Below, piece by piece: positions 32,966 to 45,300 of a stretch of 64,000 nucleotides of DNA. The stretch is taken from positions 23,845,645 through 23,909,644 of the forward strand of contig OV121088.1 of the NCBI GenBank assembly GCA_921293015.1, given 5' to 3'. Made by a program: the position numbers and the translations under genes. This DNA is from Phorcus lineatus (lineage: Eukaryota; Mollusca; Gastropoda; Trochida; Trochidae). The notes under the pieces were generated by a model. It made no database searches and was not told the DNA's origin. It saw only the letters and a list, made by a program, of their open reading frames with translations. Positions within the stretch are counted from its first letter, which is position 1. Each line of letters begins with the position of its first letter.

Positions 32966-33625
32966 TATGGCTTTCTGGCAATGCTTCCGAAGCATCTCAA
33001 CATATATCGTTTACAAGTGCTTCACAAGTTTTTATGGCTTGCTGGCAATGCTTCCGCACCATGTCCACAAATAAATTTATGAGAGCTTAGGAAGGTTTTA
33101 TTGCTTTCTGGCATTGTTCCCGCAACATCTCCACAAATAAAGTTTATGAGAGCTTGAGAAGTTTTTATGGCTTTCTGGCAATGCTTCTGCACCATGTCCA
33201 CAAATAAATTTATGAGGGTTAAAGAAGGTTTTATGGCTTTCTGGCAATGGTTCAGCACCATGTCCACAAATAAATTTATGAGAGCTTGAGAAGGTTTTAT
33301 TGCTTTCTGGCATTGTTTCTGCAACATCTCCACAAATAAAGTTTATGAGGGCTTGAGAAGTTTTTATGGCTTTCTGGCAATGGTTCCGCACCATGTCAAC
33401 AAATAAATTTATGAGGGTTTGAGAAGTTTTTATGGCTTTCTGGCAATGGTCCTGAACCATCTCCACAAAGTCTAAGATGGCCTGAAGGTTTTATGGCTTT
33501 CTGGCAATGCTTCCGAAACGTTTCCGAGATGGTCTGGAAGTTCTTGCGGATACATTGCGGCAATGGTAAAATTCCTGTTCTGGCAATGCTTCCGCAACGT
33601 ATTTTCTAGCCATTTTTTTTGGTAG
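32966..33625 (-). repeat. 'TTCCGCA' family, copy 3: 66-67 bp satellite array with trimer higher-order structure
   Basis: The landmark CTGGCAATG/CTGGCATTG recurs at 32975, 33042, 33108, 33175, 33241, 33307, 33374, 33440 and then 33501 and 33580. Spacings are 67, 66, 67, 66, 66, 67, 66, 61 and 79. The CATTG variant with CTCCACAAATAAAG recurs at 33108 and 33307 (199 bp), indicating a three-unit higher-order repeat. The end TTTTTGGTAGGGGTAA resembles the reverse complement of the termini of copies 1 and 2. The minus-strand ORFs of about 100-120 codons are repeat translation with a 22-residue period. Confidence 0.85.
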
Positions 33626-35816
33626 GGGTAATTATAATTAAAATAAATAATGAAGAGCAAAAGATATATTTACCTTAGAAATAGATTCTACATTTGAATA
33701 AACATTACAAATCCTTGAAAAAACACTGTAATATCATAAGGCATGAGTGCTTTTGATAGAAAACCTTGCTTTACATGAATTGAAAACATTATTGATTCAT
33801 CAATAAATTAAGAAAAGATCATTAATAATAATTATTTTTTTACCCTGACACATGGAAATAAAACTATCTTCTTCCTTCGGGATAATCCTCGTAGATTTTT
33901 TGAATATTTAAAAAATTGAAACAAAACATATAAACACAACACTCTAACCATATACAATGCAAAATATCCAATTGAATCCACATTCATTTCACGACATCGT
34001 TTCAATTTTCATTTTGTCCTTGGCTGGATTGCTTTTAATTATGCATTCGTCCTCGCTGAATGACAAACAGAGTTACCGAATAGCCTGAGGTTTGAGTGAT
34101 CCGTTATTACCCTTTAATAAAGCAATAATTATGTATGACTGCATGCAAATCAGTCCATTCAATCTAGTGTATTACATTATGGCGTTGTTATGTGTCAAGG
34201 CTTGAGGATCTCTGCCTCATCAGCTGAAGGATCAAAGTCCTTAACAAACCGGTCCAATTACTCAGCGGCTTGGCCGCCATGTGAACTGTCAGAGAAACTC
34301 AGACTTCTGAAGACTGGTACAAGACCTTGAGTCAATATTGTCACACAAGACGAATGAATGTAGGAACAGACAGAACTCTGCTATTCAATAAAGGAATTAA
34401 TCTACACCTCCACCTCAATGTTGTTTCAGTTCCACTCCAAGACATCTCGGCCCATCAAAATCAATGTCAGAACCTCTTGAACACCAATGGCGCCTCTTTG
34501 GTCCTGTCTTTGACCTGGAGTGATTGTCCCTGTTGTGTGATGTCATATCAATGACATTTGGGCTCCCACTGGAATCGGATTTGGCAGATATGGTTCATGG
34601 TATTGATATCTTACATTTATTTAACCATGTGGAATATATTGACAGTGTTCTTCAACTTTGGTGTGAAGGTCATATCAGGACATCAAGATCAATGCTCTCA
34701 TGATATGCTTCAGCGCCAAGGGTGATATGCCTTTCAAATAAAATTTGAAATATAGCATGACTTTTTGAATTGTGGGCCTAGATTGTCAATGTTAAATATG
34801 TTTATAGGTTGAATCAATTTGAGTAATAAAGTAGTTTTCCCTTATTTGCATTGACAAATGGTACTCTTACCAGAAATGAACAGAGTAGTAAATCTAGATC
34901 CTTCATTATGAATTGTCAATTCCTATATAGAGGTAATGTGACAATCTGCTGAAAATAGAGAATTATCCATCAAAATATGCATTGTTATCAACATTGAAAG
35001 TACCAGTAAGTAAGTTGAAATGTAAATCCATTGCAAACTCTTAAAAAAAAATTCAAAATTAATATTTTTAGAGAAACTACGATGTACACAATAACCTTCT
35101 TCACCTGTAACATATGTTCTCTATCTGTTTATTGTACCCCCTGGCTAGGAGTATCAAACCCAGACAATTTTAACGCCATAACAGACGAAAATCAATTGAA
35201 GACCTTAGGCCTTATGTATTATTTGCATTTGTCTAATATTTACCAAGGATACACTGTGGATGAAACTGTAAACCAAAATGCAATATGTCTGCTAATATTT
35301 ACTATCATTTTTTCAATATTCCATATCCAATTAATAGCAAGATGACAGAATGAGTAAAAAAAACCATTTATATAATACAAAAATAAAAAAGGTAGTAGAC
35401 ATTCACTGAATTTCTCTTAAATATTCTTTAAGTTGAAGAATCTAGCCTTGTTTTCAGTAAATTTAAATCATCAATGTCCGATAGTGATAAATAGAATTTT
35501 TTTCCAAAGAAAATGTGATCAAGAGAGTCATTTGGCACACTTTTGAGTATAATTATTTCTTTATCACCCTTTGAAATTTAAATCGCTCAGAAATAGCCAG
35601 AAAACAGCTTGATCTCGTGATAGACTTTCTTTAGTGATGCCATAAACAATTTATTCAAATAACAAGGAACTTGCGCTAAAACAATCATAGTTATAAGGAA
35701 AGGTGATATGTGCACATGAAAAAATGTGTCACTGCTTATGTCTTCTATATGGGTACTAAAAAGAGCTATACTGTCTAGTCAGGGTCACATTGTTCTAAGT
35801 TAGAGACTTATAAGAG
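33626..35816. other. Non-coding DNA with a GC-richer island
   Basis: 34190-34580 is noticeably richer in G+C than its surroundings (contains CGGCTTGGCCGCCATGTG), but no frame is clearly coding. The 104-codon + ORF at 35031-35345 has two hydrophobic stretches and no recognisable domain. Confidence 0.4.
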
Positions 35817-36177
35817 GAACGAATAATTTCTTATGGATAGTCAACTTCTTTATTGCATGAATTGCGACATTTTGGTGTAGATACTAACACCGTTATCAAG
35901 CCAGTGACACATATGATTAAGGAAAATATATACATAAATGAGATGATGTTTTTAGAATGAAATGGTTTGATGTACATATTGTTTTGATAAGGAGAGTTTA
36001 CAGTGGAAAGTAGTTTATACAAGGAACAAGGTTGATGTACAGGATATGATCAGGTTGAGTAAACAGATGACGATCATATTTATCACTTGCTTGCATGATA
36101 ACGGTGTTAGTATCTACACCGAAACGTCGCAATTCATGCAATAAAGAAGTTGACTATCCATAGGAAATTATTCGTTC
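35817..36177. mobile_element. Long inverted-repeat element with degenerate hammerhead-like arms
   Basis: Arms 35817-35899 and 36095-36177 are reverse complements with about 3 mismatches in ~82 bp. Each arm, read outward, has a GATAAC segment, a 5-bp hairpin GGTGT/ACACC, GAAAC (CAAAA-type in the left arm), GTCGCAATTCATGCAATAAA, and ends ATTCGTTC. The order (TGAT.A, stem II, GAAAC, GUC, AATAAA) resembles the ribozyme-bearing termini of Penelope-like elements. The core bases deviate from consensus, so self-cleavage is doubtful. The ~195-bp centre has no ORF. Confidence 0.6.
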
Positions 36178-37252
36178 TTCTTCATCAATCCAGCTTCTAA
36201 AATGCCCCTTAAGGAAGTTAGAGACATATATGATAAATATATATATGATAATGCTTTGGATATTGCACAGTCCCTTGCCATGACCTTGAAATAACCTCAA
36301 AGTCATCAAACCGACAAATGTCTATGAATTGGAAAGGACACTTTGAAGTCAATCTATTATAAGCTCATGCAAGTATCTTGATCCAAGCTATTCTCTTATG
36401 AAACTCCTAAAGGTGACCTCCCATTCCAGTTCCCTTGCAAGCATATTCCTCTACACCTATATTTATACCTCCTATATTATTATTATTAACATTATACTCT
36501 TAATAAAACAAAATTCTCTGTATCTAAATTTATTACACTTCTGGGAGCTTAGGAGACTGAAGCCAATGAGTGGCATCAGAAAATATTTGGAGTGATGGGG
36601 AATGATTATCAGAGCCTGTACGTATTATAAGTAATTCACAAGTCTTGACAAGAGAAATCAAATTAAGTATAACTTTGAAAATGGATATGATATCAATGTT
36701 ATCTTTATGACGTTTGTATTTACTGTTTGCTAAGAAAATATTTGATTCTAAGAATTTATAACTATCAAACAGTCAATTTCCCCCAAATGTATGAAACCTT
36801 CAAGAGTTACTTGCAAAATATCTGGAAAATAAGAGATACATTGGAGGCTTGCCAACTTTTTTCACAATTCATAGCACTTCCAAAATCAATTGGTATTCAT
36901 TGTATAAATCCCCCTTTCCTCAAGTTCTGTATAGTGACATGATCCAGAATCCAAGCGAGAATTCTCAATATTAAATTGATATCACTAACATCTAATAAAC
37001 AGATGAAATTTAAAATACATAACATTTGCTTTGACTAAGTGATGAATTTTCTTTTCAAGATTTTTGTTGATGAAATCTATCAGCATGCATGTCAATTTGA
37101 TTTTCTATTAAACACTGTAAAGTCCCAGCAAACTAATCCATATTCAACATGAAAGAGTCCAGAGATATCTCATCAATCACGCAAGACATAAATTTATCGT
37201 CTGTTTAGTCGCAAATATGATTTCTTTTCCCTTTGTAGACTGATGCTGTGTA

Positions 37253-37520
37253 TGACACACTATACAGATCATGTTACACTATTCACATCATGACACACTA
37301 TTCACACCATGACACACTATTCACACCATGACACACTATTCACATCATGACACACTATTCACATCATGACACACTATTCACATCATGACACACTATTCAC
37401 ATCATGACATGTACACTATTCACATTATGATACACCATTTACATCATGACACACTTCACAGCATGACACATTATTCAAATCATGACACACTGTTCACATC
37501 TTGACACACTTTTCACATCA
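37253..37520. repeat. 19-bp tandem repeat, about 15 units
   Basis: The unit TGACACACTATTCACATCA is repeated, with the central seven units nearly identical and the ends degraded. Not CRISPR: there are no unique spacers. Confidence 0.95.
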
Positions 37521-38605
37521 TGGCAACAGAGGGGTGAAAACATCTTCTTGATCAACATGACAGATAATTTGACATTTTGATTAATTTGAGGGGAAAAATA
37601 TTCAAATTTTGGTCAAAAAAAAGGTAGAAATGCAATGAAAGTCATTCATTGTTTGGGATTATAATGCATGCAGATGGTATTCACACAATTTCTATTTTGG
37701 TTTAAAAGAACCATTTGCATTTAATTAAATTGAAAATATTAATCAAATTATATACTTTTTTTAGGCGAATCATTTGTTTTGAATTGTTTAAAATGATATT
37801 CAAATGGTTCTTTCAATAAATTCACTTAATGTTTTCCTCATAAGGCACCAAGAGAGTAATCAATTACCATAGAATATGGAAATTTTCTTTGGAACAGTTA
37901 AAAAAGAGGTCAATCTCTAAACATTAATTTAGAGATATAAAGTGGCATGATTATTAAATAGAATTAAATTAGATGATCACAATAGTGTTTATACTGAAAT
38001 TATTAAACTATTGAATAATTTTTAACATTACCAGTTGAAGTGAGTTTTAAGGAAAGCAATGAAGGTAGAGTGATATTTTTGCCTTTTTTGTTTATTGATA
38101 TATTAACTTCATATCAACCAATAATACACAAAAACGAGGAAATTTTTTACTTAAGGTAACAGCAGCTGTCTGTTTGTTTTGTGTCACTAGTGTACTATTT
38201 TCTAAATATTGACATGGATATATGTAAGCAGTGGACTATTGATAGAGTACAAAATATCAATGTATCCTTCTAAAACACCAACTTTCCCTGGATGGTTAAA
38301 CTTACACCCACTCCAAAGCATTGCAGCATTTCCCAAACCTTTTCTGAGCTTCCTCTCAAGGCAGTTGCAACTTTTTGTCAAAGAGGGTGCTACACTCAAA
38401 AAACCTTAAATTTCGGCGCTTAGCAGGAAATTTAGAATTAGCCAGTGTTTCCGATTCCATGCATTGGGTGTTACTCAGCTCCCTGAGGAGAATACAATCA
38501 AGTGGCCTTTGAGGTACCGTATGGTCATAATCTCTATTACTAGGTATCCTGTTCAGTGTTTGATGGACAGAGTTGTACCTTGTATTAAGAGCAAGGTAAC
38601 CTTAA

Positions 38606-38793
38606 AGAGCCACTCCGTGAGTTGTTGGAGTCATATATGCCAATCTTAATCAATGGTGTGATTTGATCGCGAAGTATTGACTGTTACCAAAAAGACACAT
38701 TTTAAAGCTTATTGGTTTTTAACAGTGACAATATGAAGGTAGAACGTCGCAATTATGATCGAAAACCGGACAGTGGCGCTCGTCAAATAGTCA
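38606..38793. mobile_element. MITE family 1, copy lacking one terminus
   Basis: Begins right after TTAA (38602-38605) with AGAGCCACTCCGTGAG and is colinear, at high identity by eye, with the reverse complement of 4967-5165. The opposite end diverges after GTCAAATAGTCA, so the last ~13 bp of the second inverted repeat are lost or replaced. Confidence 0.75.
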
Positions 38794-38799
38794 AACGTA

Positions 38800-41700
38800 A
38801 TTTTGGAGACTTATCTTAAACAGCCAGGAGGGCAGTTAGGAGATGATAGTGTTTGTTAGGTTATATAACTAGTATCCATGTATATTGGACGTGATATCTA
38901 CACCTCTGTGCATTTATAAGGCTGTTTTTAGATTGTCATGGAAAACCAGTATTTGTCGTACATATATGTCTTTTGGACATGAAATTAAGATGTTTTGATT
39001 TTATATCACCACATGGGACATTTAGGTTCGCATCAAAGGTAAATAATATGTTATGAAAATCATGGAGTTGCTCTTTCATTTTGTAAACTGTCCATAAACT
39101 GTTTACATTGTAAAAGCCACAGGTCACCATTTTGCCATTAATTAGCCTCCCTCATTGCAGAACCACATCCGAGAGCTAGCTATGTACATGCAGGTTCAAG
39201 TCTTTAATTTCACATTTCAAAATATCAAAATCAGTCAATGGATCACATATTCAATTTGATAGAAATTCTGAAATGTGACATTAAATCCTTTGACTTAATG
39301 TCATTACTTTTAAATTGGTACTAAGTGCCATTTTTCTGAAGTGATGCGATAATTCATAAAAGTTTTTATTTAATCCCAATGTGCATATCACTTTGTTATT
39401 ACTATGCCTCACTGTGCAATAACTAAGCACATTTATCATTTCGACACAAAATCAAGATTTTTAAGCTTCTTTGTCAATCTGCAGGATAAATTCATGCTTT
39501 AATGCATTTAAAATCCATTTCTAAACCGCTTTCAAATAAATCAAGCAAATCTCATCATATACCTTGTTTATTTCAAATGACAAATCTTAACTTTGTTTCA
39601 ATATTAAATAGAAATTTAACACTGATATGTTTTCAAACAAATATTACATTGATTTTGGCCAAAAATTTAGATAAAAGTCATCCATAACCCAAATTTTTAA
39701 AACACATTTATTTTTTGTCAAGATACTGATTCTAGTTACATCGCAATGACAGCCAAACATCAAATTAACTTTTTTGAAGTTTTACTTTAAGACAATGCAA
39801 AATAATTCAAATCATTAAAATCATTTAAAGAAATCAAATTTAAAAGATTAAATTTTAATGAACATTGCAATTTCTCATTCTGACAATTACTTTGAGGATT
39901 CTTCTATACTGGATGCTTTGAGAAGTCTTTATTGACTCTTGGATCTTCCTAATAACATTTTTTTCTCAGTAAAAATAAAAAAATTACTTTTTTTCATAAA
40001 TAACAAAAGCGATTGTCAACCCACTTATCAATCTGATAATTTTGGAGATTTAATATTTTCATCATTTAGAATTTCTCCCTTGCTTAACAGAATATCGAAA
40101 AAAACTCGAAAAAAAACTCAAGAAACAACTTATTTTCACCAAAGGTTAACTCGGGAACCCACAAATGACTCAATCCCATAGATATGGAATTAAGTTCTTT
40201 AAGTGAGTCAATGAGTTAATGTTTAGCACCGATTTGACAGTATTTCAGCCAACTGCAGCTGAACTTTAAGCCATTGAACCCAAGTGAGTGCTAGTCATTA
40301 GTAGGGTATATATAAGGGGCTTATAAATGAATGGAACATGAGAAGGGTCAACCGCCGTCAACACCTTCCTCCCTGCTCTGACCAATTCTTGAATGCACTG
40401 ACAGCTATAGTTCCAGGAATCTATTATAATTAAGACTAAGTGCATTGATCATTGTTAGTCAATTAATCAACTGAGGGCGGATTCCCTTAAAATAAGTGTC
40501 CCAATCTCACCCACCTACAATTCTCCAATTCTGAAAGCAATTTGTTAGATATCAGAATTTCAGAATGCATTAAGCTAGCACTGAACTTTATTGGTATCAT
40601 GAATGCTATTATATTCATCAAATGCAATACTTCATCCTTATCATTTTCAATTTCGCTTCAAATAAATAACAAATTAGTGTTTGAATTTTGTTTATCAAAT
40701 TCTATTATATTCAGGTCTCAATGGTTTACTCCATAAGTTCATGTAGAATGTTTTTAATGTTTCATTTGTTCAAATTTTCCCCATTACATATCAGTTTATG
40801 CAAAATGTGTTTTCCTTAAAAGATAAAACATATCTCTTAAACTCATATTGGAACTTGTTGAATAAAGCGGAACTCCATCTGCCATTTTAGTGTGAACACC
40901 TTAACATCATTGGAGGGAAATGTATTTTGTGTGGTTTAAACAAACAAGGTAAGTTCTTTCAAGTAATCCATGTATTGACTGAAAATATTGTCTTTTAATT
41001 GGTAACATATTTTCCCCTTTTTGTAGGATTCTTCTTTTTCCCTTAGGACACATATGCTACATTGCCTATTAGTTAATAAATGTTTTTGGTTAAAATGTCA
41101 TAGTATTTATAAAGATCAATATCATATAAGCTTTGTTTCCTAACTCTGAATGAAGAAAAACACTCTTTCAAACTATATTCTAAAGATCTTAAAAATTCAA
41201 TTGTGGTAAAGATATTTAAACATTGAAAATACTGTGATGTGAAATTCATATGAAATGTTGTAAATAATTCTTTGAATGTAAGTTCTTTATAATCACAAAC
41301 GTCAGTTAAGGTTATAAAAATTAAATAAAAAATTGTTTTATAGTAATATCTACCAATTTATGATTTTTCAATTCTTTCACATTGATCAAAATAAAAAATG
41401 CATCCCAAAATCAATTATTGATTTCAAATTTGTAACTTTCAGAACTGTAATGCTCTTAAATGTGTTTCATGTTGTCTGAAAATCTAAAATATTCAATTTA
41501 GATGTTAAATCATTTGTCACAACCATTACAAGAAAGTAGACTTTCCTATAAACAAAAAACAAAGATCTTCCTGTGAAATAAATATGGCTAAAACGGAGAC
41601 AGGTTATTGAAATACGGGGTCAGCCTTGAACTTTGTCTGCAGGAAACATTTTCGGTGTTATTTATTTGTATATTTCATTGATCTTGGCTGGGTTTTTTCT

Positions 41701-42792
41701 CTTAATATTAAATATATCATTGGCAAATAAATAAATTGTTACATGTTTTGAGTCTATAAATCTCCTTCCAATTTTTTGGAACTATTTTCACATGATTTTC
41801 TTTATAGTCGGTCATAAAATAATTTTCACGTAAGCTTAAGATTATGAAATGAAACTTACTTATCGAAAAAACATTAAACCTTTTTTACAGTGAACTTTTT
41901 GACTGCTCAAAGACTGGAAGTAAATAAAAATTAGAAAATATAAATGAGTTATTTATTGAAAGTGAAAACAGTCGAAAGATGACAATCTATTTGTGATAAC
42001 TCAAATAATTCTGTTTCCAACATATTGTTCAAAACTTTATTTTCATTCAAACAAATGTCCAGATAACTTGAATAACAACTTAACAGCTTTTGATAAAAAT
42101 TATACAATCATTCATCAAAATAGCTGTAAATGTAAATCACAATTTTGCACAAAAAATAATCACTATCAAAAATTTCACACAGTAAATTGATCACTCAATG
42201 AAAAATTTGTCTGTTAAATATCATTTTTCATTAGGAATTTGATAAGTAAATCTTTGATCTCTTTACAACAAATATACATAGTCCTTGTGCTGTTGTCTAT
42301 ATTTACAATCGATATACTCTTTGTGCTTGTGTCAACAGATATAAGTACATGCCTCCTCATTATATCTATCATTGATTGGCAGAACACATGACACATTAGA
42401 TAAAACCCTGATAATGAATAATCAATGAGAATTATGTAAAACCAATTTTCACGAAGAAATCGTTAGACTGCGCATTCAATCAAAAGTCCATTAAGCAAAA
42501 ATAATAGAGGACTTATTATGCATTAGATATTAATGATGAGAGAATACAAGTAAATTCATTTCAATTTTGAAATACTAAAATAGGAATGACAACAATGGAC
42601 CTTTAAAATCAAATTATTGAAATAAATGCAGTTAGCAGCATAAAGAAATAATATGAATATGATAACTTGACAAGATAAGTTATTGCCTTAAAACTGACAT
42701 AACCGTTTTGAAAAATAAAGACATATTCTCAATTGATAAAGGATACAAGTGCAAGGCTTATACAAAGTTGAATTATTTGTAAATTTACTTAC
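38800..42792. other. Very AT-rich non-coding DNA
   Basis: One TATA-like element (TATATATAAGGGG, about 40308-40320) followed by no usable ORF. A CCATTTTAGTGTGAACACC family-3 fragment lies at 40882-40900. Otherwise nothing seen. Confidence 0.4.
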
Positions 42793-42866
42793 GTCTCAAA
42801 CCAAATTAATTCTAAAGTCCATCTGAACACTGCATCAACCAGAATAAGCTAACTCTCCATAAACTG
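42793..42866 (-). other. Candidate non-coding exon, minus strand
   Basis: The minus strand shows acceptor TTGCTTCCTGCCTAG|CAG and donor GAGAC|GTAAGTAAA bounding 74 nt. It could be a distal 5'-UTR exon of the GPCR gene, ~27 kb upstream of the coding exon, or belong to another transcript. Only splice-site quality supports it. Confidence 0.3.
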
Positions 42867-44046
42867 CTAGGCAGGAAGCAACGACTTCATGAATGAGCCA
42901 ATCCCTTCCTGAATAACGTAATCTGACATTGTAATACAATTATATAAATTTTCAATATTATAAAATCATAAATCCCCTGAGGATAATCATCAGAAAAATT
43001 TTGTTTCATCTTATTTTCAATCCATATCAAGAGTTGTCAGCAAGGAAATAAACACTACAGATATAAACCCATCCCTTCACAAGTTCATAACATCCGTCGT
43101 AACCGTCCGGATTATGCAATACATTTGAAATGTCAACACTTCAAAATTCACCTCAGGTTATCAATTTTGAAATTCCTCAAACCTTTCTTCCATTCCATAC
43201 TTGCAGGAATCATTGCATGACTGTTTTATAACGTGCACAAGAGGCTTTGTCACATTCTTAGCCAATCTGGCTTTGATGTTCGTGGTGAGAGTATGGAGAG
43301 ATGCAAGTATTGACAATGTATTTTAATAGTGGCATATCCAGTAGTCTTTACATCACATTATGCCCTTGAGCAAGATGCTCAATCCTCTTCTTGCATGGGA
43401 GAAGCATCTAGAGAAACCACTCCAAGTGCACATAGAAGACGAAAGTAGCACAAGTCCTTACCAAAGAGGGTTTCTTTATGCTCGCTAAATAAACCTGCTC
43501 TTATGTTTCATCCGTGCCTTACAGGTGTAGCTTTTGTTGGAATCTATTCATTTTGTTTTTCTTATGAAAAATGATATTGGTTGGAGGATGAATTATCATT
43601 TTGCATATATTTGTAGCTATCAATATTTATGATATTCTAATCTTCCTCTTTCTATATTGACTTGATCAGGTCTGCTTTTGTCAATATTAAATGTTTAATG
43701 ATTTGCATGAATATCATTTCATCAAAAGATGTAGATTACAAATATATTGAAAGATGTTGTGTGACAAATGTTACAGATGTTGTTTCTTGGTTTAGTACTT
43801 GGTTTTGTATTATAATTGTTAAGAAGACATCAAATACAAACAACACTAGTTTCATTGGATAGTGCCCAAACCCGGTTGAAGGTAACCTTTCACAGTCAAA
43901 CTTTTGATAACAAAGAACAAAACCTTTGAAAGGAATCATTTAACAACTCCAGGCAAGATTATAAACTATAACATTCTGAGTTTAAAGCAAGCATATAAAC
44001 CTTCCAGAATAGCCAAATAGCAAATTAAAGAATAATATAATCTTAC

Positions 44047-44117
44047 CACACAGGTCTGATCTCAAATCTCAATCATCCTCAAGACTCAACGCTGCTAATA
44101 TTCTGGCATTTCACTAC
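44047..44117 (-). other. Candidate non-coding exon, minus strand
   Basis: Bounded on the minus strand by a strong acceptor (TTTTTTTCCTTCATTTTCAG) and donor TGTGTG|GTAAGATT. All three frames contain stops, so it can only be UTR or non-coding RNA. With 42793-42866 it forms a plausible chain of 5'-UTR exons pointing toward the GPCR. Confidence 0.35.
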
Positions 44118-44549
44118 CTGAAAATGAAGGAAAAAAATATGTCAGGCAAGGAATTTTTTTAAAAAAGATTAAAAAAACTATAATCTGTTTACTTGCTTAA
44201 GATAAATTACACCCCTTGGGAAATCTTGATAAAGAAGGTCAGTAGAAAATATCCAAAGGAGTTGGTAGCTTCTTTGTTCTCTTTGAATTCCCCATTGTAT
44301 CTTAAGGTTGTCTTAAGCTAATTAGCTTCTAAGTCCTCTAGTCAATTTCCAAGGAGGAAACCTTAGAGTAGCCATGTTACTCAATGGCCTATGGCTCATT
44401 GTTTCAAAGCACAAGGATCGAAAGGATGTGACCACATATCTTGCTTTCAACATGTTATTTTCATCATTTTGGACATGGAATTTTTCAGCATGTGGAAAGA
44501 TGTTTTCCATGTGAGGTTTTGCACTTTTGAAGTAAATTACGTCAATGCA

Positions 44550-45300
44550 AATTAAAGATATATGTAGGTTACTAATTGAAAAAAAAATTGAAAATTTTAG
44601 ACCAGGTTACTAATCCAGTGATCTGTATGTTAGTTATGGTCATAGGTTACCAAATATATAAATGCTTTTGCTAGGTTACTAAGTGATTTTTCTATGGGTT
44701 ATTGGTTACTGAAAGATCTAACTTGGTTATTAAATGACATGGGTAACTAAGTCATCAGGCTAGTAGTTATTAAGTGGCCATTGGTTACTATATATGATTT
44801 GGCCATGGTTACTACATAATTTGATCATTTGCTATTAAGGGTTCTGGCTTTTTATTCAAATATGAAGGACTAACAACTGAAGGATGTGACTACTGGATTG
44901 AGTTTCTTGTTGGTTCATAACATGATTTTTCCATTTGTTGCTTAGTGATCTGGCTATTTTTGTTTTTAGTAACACTGGTTACTAAATGATGTGCTATTTG
45001 ACATTTAGTGTCATTGGTTACTAAATAATGTGCTATTTGACAGGTGACACTGGTTACTAAATGATGTGCTATTTGATATTAAGTGATGTTGGTTTCTTAG
45101 TGATCAGGGCATTTTTTACTAAGTGATATGTTATTTGTTACTTAAAAAATTTGGTCATGAATATTGTTTACATTCAATGTTTACTTAATGATCTGGCCAT
45201 CAGTTACATATAGCTGTTGTTTATATCAAGGAATCAGATCAAGTTTAAAAAATGATTTGGCAATGCATGGGTTTCAAAGTGATTTGGTCATTGTTAATTA
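44550..45300. repeat. Degenerate 'GGTTACTAAGTGAT' satellite
   Basis: GGTTACTAA(G/A)TGAT followed by CTGGC/GTGCTATTTG recurs more than 15 times at roughly 24-50 bp intervals. The cleanest stretch is 44970-45085 (GGTTACTAAATGATGTGCTA). A 114-codon ORF starting at 45164 partly overlaps and is not credible as a gene. Confidence 0.75.

Noticed and set aside
33022-33466. Minus-strand ORFs of 103 and 122 codons with a 22-residue repeat
   Set aside because: They are translations of the 66-67 bp satellite. Unit length alternates between 66 and 67, so the frame changes between units, and no domain is recognisable.
35031-35345. 104-codon + ORF with two hydrophobic segments
   Set aside because: No recognisable family, no promoter or poly(A) arrangement; plausible by chance in AT-rich DNA.
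37253-37520. CRISPR-like array
   Set aside because: Units are contiguous 19-mers with no spacers, and the context is eukaryotic.
40305-40400. TATATATAAGGGG as a promoter for a + strand gene
   Set aside because: Downstream ATGs open only 3-17 codons and no donor follows; retained only as a remark in the block description.
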